This document shows positions 1 to 8,136 of a stretch of DNA of 64,000 nucleotides, piece after piece (within the stretch, counting starts at the first letter, position 1; each line of letters opens with the position of its first letter). Below the pieces are notes generated by a model. The model searched no databases, was not told the DNA's origin, and worked only from the letters and a program-made list of their open reading frames with translations. The translations under genes were made by a program, and so were the position numbers. Location of the stretch: the NCBI GenBank assembly GCA_018228665.1, contig CP073692.1, forward strand, positions 2,368,046-2,432,045, in the 5' to 3' direction. This DNA is from Faecalicatena sp. Marseille-Q4148. Its GTDB lineage: Bacteria; Bacillota; Clostridia; Lachnospirales; Lachnospiraceae.

Positions 1-1152
1 TATGCGAATATTGATGGATTTGACGCAACAAAATATACATTAGAGTATGATAAGCTTCCGGTTATGGATAAATGGCTTCTGTCCAAATTGAACTCACTCA
101 TCAAGACAGTTGACGATAATCTGGCTAATTACAGAATTCCGGAAAGTGCAAGAGCACTTCAGGATTTTGTAGATGATATGAGTAACTGGTATGTCAGAAG
201 AAGCCGCGAGCGTTTCTGGGCAAAAGGAATGGAGCAGGATAAGATCAATGCATACATGACATTGTATACAGCGCTTGTAACAGTATCGAAAGTGGCTGCT
301 CCGATGATTCCGTTTATGACAGAAGATATTTATCAGAACCTCGTAAGAGGAATCGATGCAAATGCTCCGGAAAGTATTCACCTTTGTGATTATCCGGTGG
401 CAAATGAAGCATATATTGATAAAGAGCTGGAAGAGAATATGAAAGAAGTGCTTGATATCGTTGTAATGGGACGTGCATGCAGAAATGCAGCAAATATCAA
501 GAACCGTCAGCCGATCGGCAAGATGTTTGTGAAGGCAGAGAAAGAACTTCCGGAATTCTATAAAGAAATTGTTGCAGAAGAATTGAATGTCAAAGAAGTA
601 GAATTTACAGATGATGTAAGAAACTTTACTTCCTATACATTTAAACCGCAGCTCAAGACAGTCGGACCGAAATACGGTAAGCTGCTTGGCGGTATCAAAG
701 CTGCGCTCACATCTTTAGATGGCAATGCAGCTATGGATGAAGTAAATGCAACAGAGCAGTTAAAATTAAATGTGAATGGAGAAGAGGTAGTGCTTCTTCG
801 TGAGGATCTGCTCATTGATATGGCTCAGACAGAAGGTTATGTATCTGAAAGTGATTATGGAGTAACCGTTGTACTTGATACAAATCTGACACCGGAACTT
901 TTGGAAGAAGGTTTTGTAAGAGAGATTATCAGCAAGATCCAGACAATGAGAAAAGAGGCAGACTTTGAAGTGACTGATAAGATTAAAGTCACATACGAAG
1001 GAAGTGAGAAAGCAGAAGCAGTTTTTGAAGCCCATAAGGAAGAAATCGGCAGCGAAGTTTTAGCAACAGAGGTGAAAAAACAAACTCCGGCAGGATATGT
1101 CAAAGAATGGAGTATCAACGGTGAGAAGGTAACACTTGGAGTTGAACGATAG
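1..1152 (+). CDS. ileS: isoleucyl-tRNA synthetase, C-terminal part (5' truncated by window edge)
   Basis: Charges tRNA-Ile with isoleucine in the cytosol. The frame is open from base 1, so the Rossmann catalytic core and editing domain lie outside the window. What remains is the helical anticodon-binding domain (WLLSKLNSL start, RRSRERFW segment) and a C-terminal DUF5915-like domain around ELLEEGFVREIISKIQ. That tail is typical of the eukaryote-like IleS2 class, which is often less mupirocin-sensitive (family knowledge, not shown here). The first in-frame ATG at 64 is internal, not a start. It ends 28 bp before glgP, which has its own ribosome site. Confidence 0.93.
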   Translation, partial: YANIDGFDATKYTLEYDKLPVMDKWLLSKLNSLIKTVDDNLANYRIPESARALQDFVDDMSNWYVRRSRERFWAKGMEQDKINAYMTLYTALVTVSKVAAPMIPFMTEDIYQNLVRGIDANAPESIHLCDYPVANEAYIDKELEENMKEVLDIVVMGRACRNAANIKNRQPIGKMFVKAEKELPEFYKEIVAEELNVKEVEFTDDVRNFTSYTFKPQLKTVGPKYGKLLGGIKAALTSLDGNAAMDEVNATEQLKLNVNGEEVVLLREDLLIDMAQTEGYVSESDYGVTVVLDTNLTPELLEEGFVREIISKIQTMRKEADFEVTDKIKVTYEGSEKAEAVFEAHKEEIGSEVLATEVKKQTPAGYVKEWSINGEKVTLGVER

Positions 1153-1180
1153 AATCCAGAAAAGAAGAGGGTAAGGCAAT

Positions 1181-3676
1181 ATGTATTATAGTTCTGAATT
1201 AAGAGGAAGGTTTGACAAAAAAGCATTTCAGAAAGAAGTAACTCACAATGTCAAGACATTATTTCGAAAAGAAGTAGAGGAGGCAACACAGGAGCAGCTG
1301 TTTCAGGCTGTCTCCTATGCTGTCAAAGAAGTAATTATTGATGATTGGCTTGCAACACAGAAGACTTATAAAAATGAAGAGCCAAAGACTGTCTACTATA
1401 TGTCAATGGAGTTCCTGATGGGACGTGCGCTTGGAAATAATCTGATCAACCTTTGTGCATACAAAGAAGTGAAGGAAGCGCTTGATGAAATGGGAATCGA
1501 TCTGAATATCATTGAAGATCAGGAACCGGACGCAGCTCTTGGAAATGGAGGTCTTGGACGTCTTGCAGCATGTTTCCTCGACTCCTTGACAACTCTTGGC
1601 TATCCGGCATATGGATGCGGAATCCGTTACCATTATGGTATGTTTAAACAGAAGATCAAAGACGGCTTCCAGGTAGAGAAACCGGATGACTGGTTGAAGA
1701 ATGGAAACCCATTTGAAATTCGTCGGGATGAGTATGCAAAGGAAGTACGTTTTGGAGGAGATATTCAGGTAACCTGGGATGAAAAGACCGGACGAAATCA
1801 TTTTATTCAGACAAACTATTCATCTGTTATGGCGATTCCTTATGATATGCCGATTGTTGGATACGGCAACCATGTAGTAAATACACTCCGGATCTGGGAT
1901 GCGAAAGCGATCACAGATTTCCAGTTAGATGAATTTGACCGTGGAAATTATCATAAGGCAATCGAGCAGGAAAACCTTGCAAAAACGATTACTGAGGTAC
2001 TGTATCCGAACGATAATCATTACGCAGGAAAAGAACTTCGTCTGAAACAGCAGTATTTCTTTGTATCTGCCAGTCTTCAGACAATTGTGGAACGCTTCAA
2101 ACAGACACACAGTGATCTGAGCGAGCTGCCGAATAAGGTTGTGATCCAGATGAATGACACACATCCGACAGTGGCAGTAGCAGAGTTAATGCGAATTCTT
2201 CTTGATGATGAAAACCTGCTCTGGGAAGAAGCATGGGATATTACAACGCGGACATGTGCATATACGAACCATACGATTATGGCAGAAGCACTGGAAAAAT
2301 GGCCAATCGATCTCTTCCAGCGTCTTCTTCCGCGTGTATACCAGATTGTTCAGGAAATTGACCGCAGATTCGTTATGAAGGTGCGGGCAATGTATCCGGG
2401 AAATGAAGAGAAAGTCAAAAAGATGGCAATTCTTTATGATGGTCAGGTAAGAATGGCTCATCTTGCAATTGTTGCAGGATTCTCTGTAAATGGTGTTGCA
2501 AGACTTCATACAGAAATTTTAAAACATCAGGAACTGAGAGACTTCTATGAGATGATGCCGGAGAAGTTCAATAATAAGACAAACGGTATTACACAGAGAC
2601 GTTTCCTTCTTCACGGAAATCCGCTTCTGGCAGACTGGGTAACAGAACAGATCGGAGATGGATGGATTACAGATCTTGCACAGATGAAGAAGCTGAAACC
2701 GCTTGCAGATGATGCAAAGGCAAGAAAAGAATTTATGGATATCAAATACCAGAATAAAGTGCGTCTTGCAAAATATATTAAAGAACATAATGGTGTAGAG
2801 ATTGATCCAAATTCTATTTTTGATGTGCAGGTAAAACGTCTCCATGAATATAAACGTCAGTTACTGAACATTTTGCATGTGATGTATCTGTATAATAAGA
2901 TTAAAGAGCATCCGGAGCTGTCCTTCTATCCAAGAACATTTATTTTTGGAGCAAAGGCATCAGCAGGCTACACAAGAGCAAAACAGATTATTAAGCTGAT
3001 CAACTCTGTAGGAGATGTGATTAACAATGACAGAAGCATCAATGGAAAGCTGAAAGTAGTATTTATCGAAGATTATCGTGTATCTAACGCAGAATGGATC
3101 TTTGCAGCAGCGGATGTGAGTGAGCAGATTTCTACGGCATCAAAAGAGGCATCCGGTACAGGCAATATGAAGTTTATGCTGAATGGTGCGCCGACGATTG
3201 GAACAATGGACGGAGCCAATGTAGAGATTGTAGAAGAAGTCGGAAAAGAAAATGCATTTATTTTCGGATTAAGTTCAGATGAAGTGATTCATTTTGAAAA
3301 TCACGGCGGATATGATCCAAGAGCAATTTATAATAATGACTGGGAAATCAAACGTGTTGTAGATCAGCTTGTAGATGGAACTTACTCCTGCGGAAATCCA
3401 GAGCTGTACAGAGAGCTTTACAATTCGCTTCTGAACAGACAGGGATTTGATCCTGCAGACAGATATTTCATCTTAAAAGATTTCCGTTCTTATGCAGAGG
3501 CACAGACAAAAGTTGAGGAAGCATACCGGGATAAAGACAGATGGGCTAAAATGGCAATCCTGCAGACAGCATGCTGCGGTAAATTTACATCTGACAGAAC
3601 AATCCAGGAATATGTAGATGAAATTTGGCATCTCGACCAGGTAACTGTTACAGAAGAAGAGGTAGAAAATGTATAG
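1181..3676 (+). CDS. glgP: glycogen/alpha-glucan phosphorylase
   Basis: Releases glucose-1-phosphate from glycogen or maltodextrin with pyridoxal phosphate as cofactor. At 831 aa it is full length for the family (about 800-840). Visible signatures are the N-terminal YYMSMEFLMGR and ALGNGGLGRLAACFLDS segments, VIQMNDTHPTVAVAELMR, and the C-terminal PLP site EASGTGNMKFMLNG, where the Lys of NMKF carries the cofactor. The ATG at 1181 follows an AAGAGGG ribosome site. Its stop overlaps the next start by 8 bp, suggesting translational coupling. glgB and pgi lie elsewhere in the window, so glycogen metabolism is not one operon. Confidence 0.97.
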   Translation: MYYSSELRGRFDKKAFQKEVTHNVKTLFRKEVEEATQEQLFQAVSYAVKEVIIDDWLATQKTYKNEEPKTVYYMSMEFLMGRALGNNLINLCAYKEVKEALDEMGIDLNIIEDQEPDAALGNGGLGRLAACFLDSLTTLGYPAYGCGIRYHYGMFKQKIKDGFQVEKPDDWLKNGNPFEIRRDEYAKEVRFGGDIQVTWDEKTGRNHFIQTNYSSVMAIPYDMPIVGYGNHVVNTLRIWDAKAITDFQLDEFDRGNYHKAIEQENLAKTITEVLYPNDNHYAGKELRLKQQYFFVSASLQTIVERFKQTHSDLSELPNKVVIQMNDTHPTVAVAELMRILLDDENLLWEEAWDITTRTCAYTNHTIMAEALEKWPIDLFQRLLPRVYQIVQEIDRRFVMKVRAMYPGNEEKVKKMAILYDGQVRMAHLAIVAGFSVNGVARLHTEILKHQELRDFYEMMPEKFNNKTNGITQRRFLLHGNPLLADWVTEQIGDGWITDLAQMKKLKPLADDAKARKEFMDIKYQNKVRLAKYIKEHNGVEIDPNSIFDVQVKRLHEYKRQLLNILHVMYLYNKIKEHPELSFYPRTFIFGAKASAGYTRAKQIIKLINSVGDVINNDRSINGKLKVVFIEDYRVSNAEWIFAAADVSEQISTASKEASGTGNMKFMLNGAPTIGTMDGANVEIVEEVGKENAFIFGLSSDEVIHFENHGGYDPRAIYNNDWEIKRVVDQLVDGTYSCGNPELYRELYNSLLNRQGFDPADRYFILKDFRSYAEAQTKVEEAYRDKDRWAKMAILQTACCGKFTSDRTIQEYVDEIWHLDQVTVTEEEVENV

Positions 3677-4274
3677 TTACAGCTATGGATACGGTGATTT
3701 GGGAGAGCATATGCTTAAAAGCTTTGTGATGATCTATCTTGTATGTCTCATGGGCGTACTGATTGTTGCTGTAGGAGCGTATGTCCTGAAAAGCTATGGA
3801 CTGTATAAAATTGCAGAGAAAAAAGGTATGGAAAATGCATGGGCTGCATGGATTCCATTTGTGAGAACATACTATCAGGGAGAACTTGCGGGAGAAATTG
3901 AAATAGGAAGAAAGAAACTGAAAAGACCGGGAATCTGGATGCTTCTTCTTCCGATTGCAGGAAATCTGCTTGCAGCAGCTCTTGTACTGTTCGTAATTGT
4001 CGCTGTAGTATTTGCAATGCTGGAGAATTTTGTTGCAGGCAGTTTTATTCTGTCAGCAATACTGCCGGTATTTGTTATCGTCTTTGGAATCGCAGGCACA
4101 GCAGTTTCTCTGGGAATTATGGTAGCGCAGCATGCGCTGAAAGTGTTTGTAAACCGAAGAATTTATCAGGGAGCGACAGAAGACAGCATGGCGTTATTCC
4201 ATGCCGTTGCAGGACTTTTTGTACCTGGCTATGAAGCGGTCTGCATCTTTTATTACAGTAGAAAATATGAGTAA
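3669..4274 (+). CDS. polytopic membrane protein, function unknown
   Basis: 201 aa. It starts with a Tyr/Gly-rich tip (MYSYSYGYGDLGEHM), then a first membrane segment (about residues 18-40). A soluble stretch with PFVRTYYQGELAG follows, then three more hydrophobic segments (about 90-120, 125-155, 175-195). The start overlaps glgP by 8 bp, so it is probably co-translated with the phosphorylase. I do not recognise the family. The AWIPFVRTYYQGELAG segment is reminiscent of small integral proteins with conserved WIP motifs common in Clostridia. No catalytic motif is visible. Confidence 0.75.
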   Translation: MYSYSYGYGDLGEHMLKSFVMIYLVCLMGVLIVAVGAYVLKSYGLYKIAEKKGMENAWAAWIPFVRTYYQGELAGEIEIGRKKLKRPGIWMLLLPIAGNLLAAALVLFVIVAVVFAMLENFVAGSFILSAILPVFVIVFGIAGTAVSLGIMVAQHALKVFVNRRIYQGATEDSMALFHAVAGLFVPGYEAVCIFYYSRKYE

Positions 4275-4277
4275 ACA

Positions 4278-4306
4278 GCATATATGAATGAAATCCTCCA
4301 TATAGT
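4278..4306 (+). promoter_or_regulatory. candidate sigma-E-type promoter for spoIID
   Basis: GCATATA (4278-4284), 14 bp spacer, then CATATAGT (4299-4306). This matches the mother-cell sigma-E pattern (roughly KMATATT-N14-CATACAMT) with one or two differences. A transcript from here would begin near 4312, inside the hairpin described next, leaving the Shine-Dalgarno free. Confidence 0.5.
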
Positions 4307-4326
4307 ATTGTATGGAGGATTTTTTT
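4292..4326 (+). terminator. intrinsic terminator whose 3' arm contains the spoIID Shine-Dalgarno
   Basis: AATCCTCCATA (4292-4302) and TATGGAGGATT (4311-4321) form an 11-bp stem with an 8-nt loop, followed by a run of T to 4326. The GGAGG in the 3' arm lies 8 nt before the ATG at 4327. Read-through RNA from glgP would therefore terminate here or hide the ribosome site. Confidence 0.75.
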
Positions 4327-5214
4327 ATGAGACAGCGAAGACATCATAGATACGGTCAACTTTTTTCTACGGTAGTGGCAATTATTCTCCTTCCGTATAT
4401 TGTTACAGTATTTATCAACGGTCCGGCAGTATTGACCGGAGCAGAGGTGGGAGAGGACTATCTGTTTGTAGAAGTAGATGGAAAATCAAGAGAAATTCCG
4501 GTGGAAGAATATGCGATAGGGATTCTTGCCAGGGAAATTCCGGTAACATATGAGAAAGAGGCGCTGGAAGCTCAGGCGGTCATGCTTCGTACCAGAATGT
4601 ATAAACAGATTACGGAGGAAGGAAAGTCAAGTATTTTTACTGACAAATATTTTGAAGAGAAAGAGATGAGGAAACAGTGGGGCAGAGTAAAATATGAAGA
4701 ATATCGGGCAGCGCTTAGGGATGTGTGGCAGGCAACAGAGGGCCAGGTGCTTACTTACAGAGATGTTCTGATCACAACGCCGTTTCATCAGCTCAGCAAT
4801 GGAAGGACAAGATCAGGAAACGAAGTGTTTGGCGGCGAAGGATATCCATATCTGCAGATTCGGGAATGTCCAAAAGATGTGGAAGCAATAGATCAGACGC
4901 AGACGATGCTGATTGAAAAAGGAGACTATGAAGTGCTTTCTACAGACAGCGCCGGATATGTATTGCAGATCAGAGAAGGAGAGAAGACGATGACCGGAGA
5001 AGAATTCCGCCAGGAAAAGGGACTTGCTTCCGCATGTTTCGCTCTTCAGGAATATGAGGATAAAATCCGGGTAACAACGCAGGGCAATGGCCACGGAATT
5101 GGATTAAGCCAGAATATGGCAAATGAAATGGCGAAAGAAGGAAAGACGCATGAGGAGATATTGGCATATTTTTTTGCAGATACAGTGATTCGGGAAGTGG
5201 CGGAAATTTTGTAA
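4327..5214 (+). CDS. spoIID: stage II sporulation protein D (SpoIID/LytB)
   Basis: Membrane-anchored lytic transglycosylase of the mother cell. With SpoIIM and SpoIIP it degrades septal peptidoglycan to drive engulfment. Residues 10-30 form one membrane anchor. The SpoIID domain follows, with ALEAQAVMLRTRMY (the Glu in this region is catalytic in studied SpoIIDs), FHQLSNGRTRSGNEVFGG, and the C-terminal NGHGIGLSQNMANEMAKEG. I chose ATG 4327, not the in-frame ATG at 4312, because GGAGG sits at 4314-4318 with ideal spacing. The spoIIQ-like gene follows. Confidence 0.93.
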   Translation: MRQRRHHRYGQLFSTVVAIILLPYIVTVFINGPAVLTGAEVGEDYLFVEVDGKSREIPVEEYAIGILAREIPVTYEKEALEAQAVMLRTRMYKQITEEGKSSIFTDKYFEEKEMRKQWGRVKYEEYRAALRDVWQATEGQVLTYRDVLITTPFHQLSNGRTRSGNEVFGGEGYPYLQIRECPKDVEAIDQTQTMLIEKGDYEVLSTDSAGYVLQIREGEKTMTGEEFRQEKGLASACFALQEYEDKIRVTTQGNGHGIGLSQNMANEMAKEGKTHEEILAYFFADTVIREVAEIL

Positions 5215-5234
5215 AAGAAATGAGAAGCGGGAGA

Positions 5235-5264
5235 GAATAAGCAAATCACTTTCTGGCAAAGCTA
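5235..5264 (+). promoter_or_regulatory. candidate sigma-F/G-type promoter for the spoIIQ-like gene
   Basis: GAATA (5235-5239), 15-bp spacer, GGCAAAGCTA (5255-5264). This resembles the forespore sigma-F/G consensus (GNATA, then GGNAANNNT). In B. subtilis spoIIQ is a sigma-F gene. The position, 20 bp before the start codon, is plausible. Confidence 0.45.
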
Positions 5265-5283
5265 TAGCTAGAGGTGATGAATA

Positions 5284-6099
5284 ATGAATAATAACAGCAA
5301 TGAAACTCCTACAAAAGGAAAAAAGGGCGCATCTGTAGGTCTTGTAATCTGTTTCGTGGCGGCAGTGGCAATGGTCGGCACATATACATTTAAGAATTAT
5401 AAGAATTCAGTTGCAGACGAAATGGCAAAATCTCAGGCGAAGCTTGAACAGGAGCTTGCAAGAGTAGAGGAATCAAAGACAACGAATACAACAAATGTCA
5501 TTCAGGAACAGCAGCAGGAAAATGCAGGGGAAAAGAAAGGTGCCGAAGATACTTCGTTGGAAAATGATAGTACAGAAGAGACAGCACAGGATCATGCGGC
5601 AGAAAATAATGCTGTAAAGGAAGAGCCGGATGTTCAGACGGAGAATACAAAAAGTACGTCCGGAACAGCTGCACAGCTGTCATATTCGGAAGCAACAGAA
5701 ATGCTCTGGCCGGTAGATGGAAATGTGATTATGAATTACAGTATGGATCAGACGGTTTATTTTGCAACGCTGGATCAGTATAAGTATAATCCGGCAATGA
5801 TCATTGCCGGGGATGCGGGAAGTCAGGTAGTCGCATCGGCACGCGGAATCGTAAAATCCATTGAAGAAAAGGCCGATACCGGGCTGACGATGACACTGGA
5901 TATTGGAAGCGGATATGAACTTGTGTACGGACAGCTCAAAGACTTGCAGTTTCAGGAAGGCAGCCTTGTAGAGGCGGGAGAGATGATCGGTTATGTGCAG
6001 CAGCCGAGCCGGTACTATACAGTAGAAGGATGTAATCTGTATTTTCAGGTGCTGAAAGATGGTGCAGCCGTAGATCCGCTTGATTATCTGGAAGCATAA
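5284..6099 (+). CDS. spoIIQ: SpoIIQ-like protein with degenerate LytM (M23) domain
   Basis: Forespore half of the engulfment channel/zipper in spore formers, partner of SpoIIIAH. 271 aa: one N-terminal membrane segment (GLVICFVAAVAMVGTYTF), a long acidic Gln/Glu/Thr linker (about residues 40-140), then an M23 fold (about 145-268). All metal-ligand positions look lost. The HxxxD motif reads NPAMI, the HxH Gly-His-Leu reads YGQL, and the final LHF reads LYF. The domain is therefore predicted to be structural only. The ATG at 5284 follows AGAGGTGA. Its position just after spoIID supports the call. Confidence 0.82.
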   Translation: MNNNSNETPTKGKKGASVGLVICFVAAVAMVGTYTFKNYKNSVADEMAKSQAKLEQELARVEESKTTNTTNVIQEQQQENAGEKKGAEDTSLENDSTEETAQDHAAENNAVKEEPDVQTENTKSTSGTAAQLSYSEATEMLWPVDGNVIMNYSMDQTVYFATLDQYKYNPAMIIAGDAGSQVVASARGIVKSIEEKADTGLTMTLDIGSGYELVYGQLKDLQFQEGSLVEAGEMIGYVQQPSRYYTVEGCNLYFQVLKDGAAVDPLDYLEA

Positions 6100-6143
6100 C
6101 AGGAAAAAATAATAGAAACTATAAGGGAAAAAGCGGCAGAAAG

Positions 6144-6195
6144 CCGGTCTCTAAAAAGCAGATTTCAAATCTGGTGAAGGAGGCCGGTTTTTCTT
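6144..6195 (+). terminator. rho-independent terminator after the spoIIQ-like gene
   Basis: CCGGTCTC (6144-6151) pairs with GAGGCCGG (6180-6187), with an inner CAGATTT/AAATCTG hairpin (6159-6173), followed by TTTTTCTTT. Confidence 0.8.
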
Positions 6196-6302
6196 TATGC
6201 AGTTGTGATATAATAAATCCTGTGACAGATAGTGAAAAGTGGAAGTTACATTATGACAGTAACTAATAACTGACGCGGGGAAATCTGTTCAGGAGGAAGA
6301 GA

Positions 6303-7133
6303 ATGAATTACACATATATTGTAGAGTGCAGTGACGGAACATTTTATACAGGTTGGACAAATGATCTGGACAGAAGAATTGACGCCCACAACAGCGGAAA
6401 AGGCGCCAAATACACAAAGACAAGGAGACCGGTTACACTTGTCTATTATGAGATGTTTGAGACAAAAGAAGAGGCGATGCGGCGGGAATATGAGATCAAA
6501 CAATACAGCCGCAGACAGAAAGAAAAATTGATTGACGGAAATAGTCAAGTAGTTTCAGAAAGGCAGACAGAAAGGAAAGGATGGAACGATATGAGAAAAG
6601 TTATTTTATTTATTGCAATGAGTCTGGACGGCTATATTGCAGATAAGAACGGCAGCGTTAGCTGGCTGCAGGGACAGGGAGCAGATGAAGAGAATGTAGA
6701 TACTTACTCTGAGTTTATCAAAGACATTGACACTGTATTTATGGGGTGGAATACCTATCATCAGATCGTAACAGAGCTATCTCCGGAAGAGTGGGTGTAT
6801 GAGGGACTGAATACTTATGTTTTTACCCACAGGAAGAATACAGAAACATTACCATTTGCGGAACAAATCTATTTTACGGAAGAAGATCCGGTACAGCTTA
6901 TAAAAGAGTTACAGGAGAAAGAAGGAAAAAATATCTGGATCTGCGGCGGAGCAGAGCTTGTCCGACAACTGAGGGAGGCAGAGTTAATTGACCGTTATCA
7001 TATTTCAATTATGCCGACATTAATCGGGAAAGGAATACGGCTGTTTGGAGAAAAGGATGAGGAGAACAAACTGCGTTTGATGAAAGTAAATCATTACAAT
7101 GGAATTACAGAGCTGATTTATGAATTAAGATAA
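6303..7133 (+). CDS. GIY-YIG nuclease domain fused to DHFR/RibD-like reductase domain
   Basis: 276 aa made of two families that normally occur as separate proteins. Residues 1-80 are a UPF0213/YhbQ-type GIY-YIG domain (NYTYIVECSDGTFYTGWT, later KTRRPVTLVYYE). Residues 97-276 are a dihydrofolate-reductase-like RibD C-terminal domain (MRKVILFIAMSLDGYIA, VFMGWNTY, IWICGGAELVRQL). No stop codon separates them. An internal ATG at 6591 has an AGGAAAGG site upstream, so the second half could also be made alone. It is either a genuine fusion or a recent loss of the first gene's stop. AGGAGGAAGAGA supports ATG 6303. Confidence 0.85.
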   Translation: MNYTYIVECSDGTFYTGWTNDLDRRIDAHNSGKGAKYTKTRRPVTLVYYEMFETKEEAMRREYEIKQYSRRQKEKLIDGNSQVVSERQTERKGWNDMRKVILFIAMSLDGYIADKNGSVSWLQGQGADEENVDTYSEFIKDIDTVFMGWNTYHQIVTELSPEEWVYEGLNTYVFTHRKNTETLPFAEQIYFTEEDPVQLIKELQEKEGKNIWICGGAELVRQLREAELIDRYHISIMPTLIGKGIRLFGEKDEENKLRLMKVNHYNGITELIYELR

Positions 7134-7171
7134 TAGTCAGAGCTGCTAATTATAATAGATGATAGCATAAG

Positions 7172-7201
7172 CATAGCCCGGAGGATAAATTCCGGGCTAT
7201 G
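7172..7201. terminator. strong hairpin between convergent genes
   Basis: CATAGCCCGGA (7172-7182) and TCCGGGCTATG (7191-7201) form a perfect 11-bp stem with an 8-nt loop between two convergent genes. The T tract is poor on both strands, so termination efficiency is uncertain. Confidence 0.55.
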
Positions 7202-7232
7202 AACGCTTGTGAATCATCTCAGAGAGAGTATC

Positions 7233-7886
7233 TTATAAAATATATACATACATTAAAATAAAGTGGCAGAAACTTCCAGCCATAACAAAAAGATGAAAGA
7301 TCTCGTGACTTCCGAAATTCTTGTGACGGTTATTGAAGATTGGCAGTTTCAATGCGTAAATAATGCCGCCGACTGTGTAAATGATACCGCCTGCCAGAAG
7401 CCATCCAAATGCAGCAGGACTGAGCGCATCGACAATCTGACTGTAAGCGAGGATGCAGGTCCATCCCATTCCGATATAGAGAAGAGAAGATACCCATTTC
7501 GGACAGAATACCCAGAACGCCTTGAGAATGATTCCGACTGTGGCAATGGCCCAGACGAGCGTCAGCAGGATAACGCCGGTGTGCTTGTCGAGTACAAGAA
7601 GACAGACTGGTGTGTAGCTTCCGGCAATCAATACAAAGATCATCATGTGATCCCATTTTTTCAGAGCAGTATTTACTTTTTCAGAAATATTGAATGTATG
7701 ATAAGTCGTACTTGCAGCATAGAGAAGAATCAGGCTGATAATATATACGGTAAGTGCAAAAACAGCTGTATGGTCAGGATTGTGCGCCGCCTTAAATAAT
7801 AATGGAAATGCGCCAATAATTGCGGCAACCATAGCAATAAAATGAGTAATAGCACTTCCGGGATCTTTAATCTTATCTAAAGTCAT
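7233..7886 (-). CDS. hemolysin III / PAQR family membrane protein
   Basis: Seven-helix integral membrane protein of the YqfA/HlyIII branch of the PAQR superfamily. Family hallmarks are STTYHTF near helix 2, KKWDHMMIFVLIAGSYTP, and the C-terminal SHEIFHLFVMAGSFCHF with the metal-binding His positions. 217 aa from the chosen start is normal. ATG 7886 (MTLDKIK) is preferred over the ATG at 7910 because GGAGGT lies 6 nt upstream. The name is historical; hydrolase activity is only inferred from the superfamily. It is convergent with the fusion gene to its left. Confidence 0.9.
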   Translation of the reverse strand: MTLDKIKDPGSAITHFIAMVAAIIGAFPLLFKAAHNPDHTAVFALTVYIISLILLYAASTTYHTFNISEKVNTALKKWDHMMIFVLIAGSYTPVCLLVLDKHTGVILLTLVWAIATVGIILKAFWVFCPKWVSSLLYIGMGWTCILAYSQIVDALSPAAFGWLLAGGIIYTVGGIIYALKLPIFNNRHKNFGSHEIFHLFVMAGSFCHFILMYVYIL

Positions 7887-8046
7887 AACATTACCTCCAA
7901 TAAACAACAAGTAGTTTTCAAAACTACGTTATGCGATATGGTATATATTATACTCTTTTTTCGAAAAAATCAACCCCGGATTCTTATTTTTTTGAATTTC
8001 AAAGTATTATTTGCAGGAGGCGTCTGGCTATTGTCAGGAGTGGAAA

Positions 8047-8094
8047 ACTGGCATGGTTTAAAATGAAAAAATTGGATATTTTAAGAAAGCCAGT
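8047..8094 (+). promoter_or_regulatory. imperfect stem in the leader of the ECF S-component gene
   Basis: ACTGGC (8047-8052) pairs with GCCAGT (8089-8094), and TTAAAAT (8058-8064) pairs with ATTTTAA (8078-8084), 27-43 nt before the ribosome site of the ECF gene. Many vitamin transporter genes have riboswitches. I could not match this to a known class. Confidence 0.3.
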
Positions 8095-8136
8095 ATTGTG
8101 TTAGCATAGGTGTACAGAAAAAGGAGGAAGTCATCT

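Noticed and set aside
7263-7799. 178-codon plus-strand frame
   Set aside because: Antisense to the clearly recognisable hemolysin III-like gene; no domain or ribosome site.
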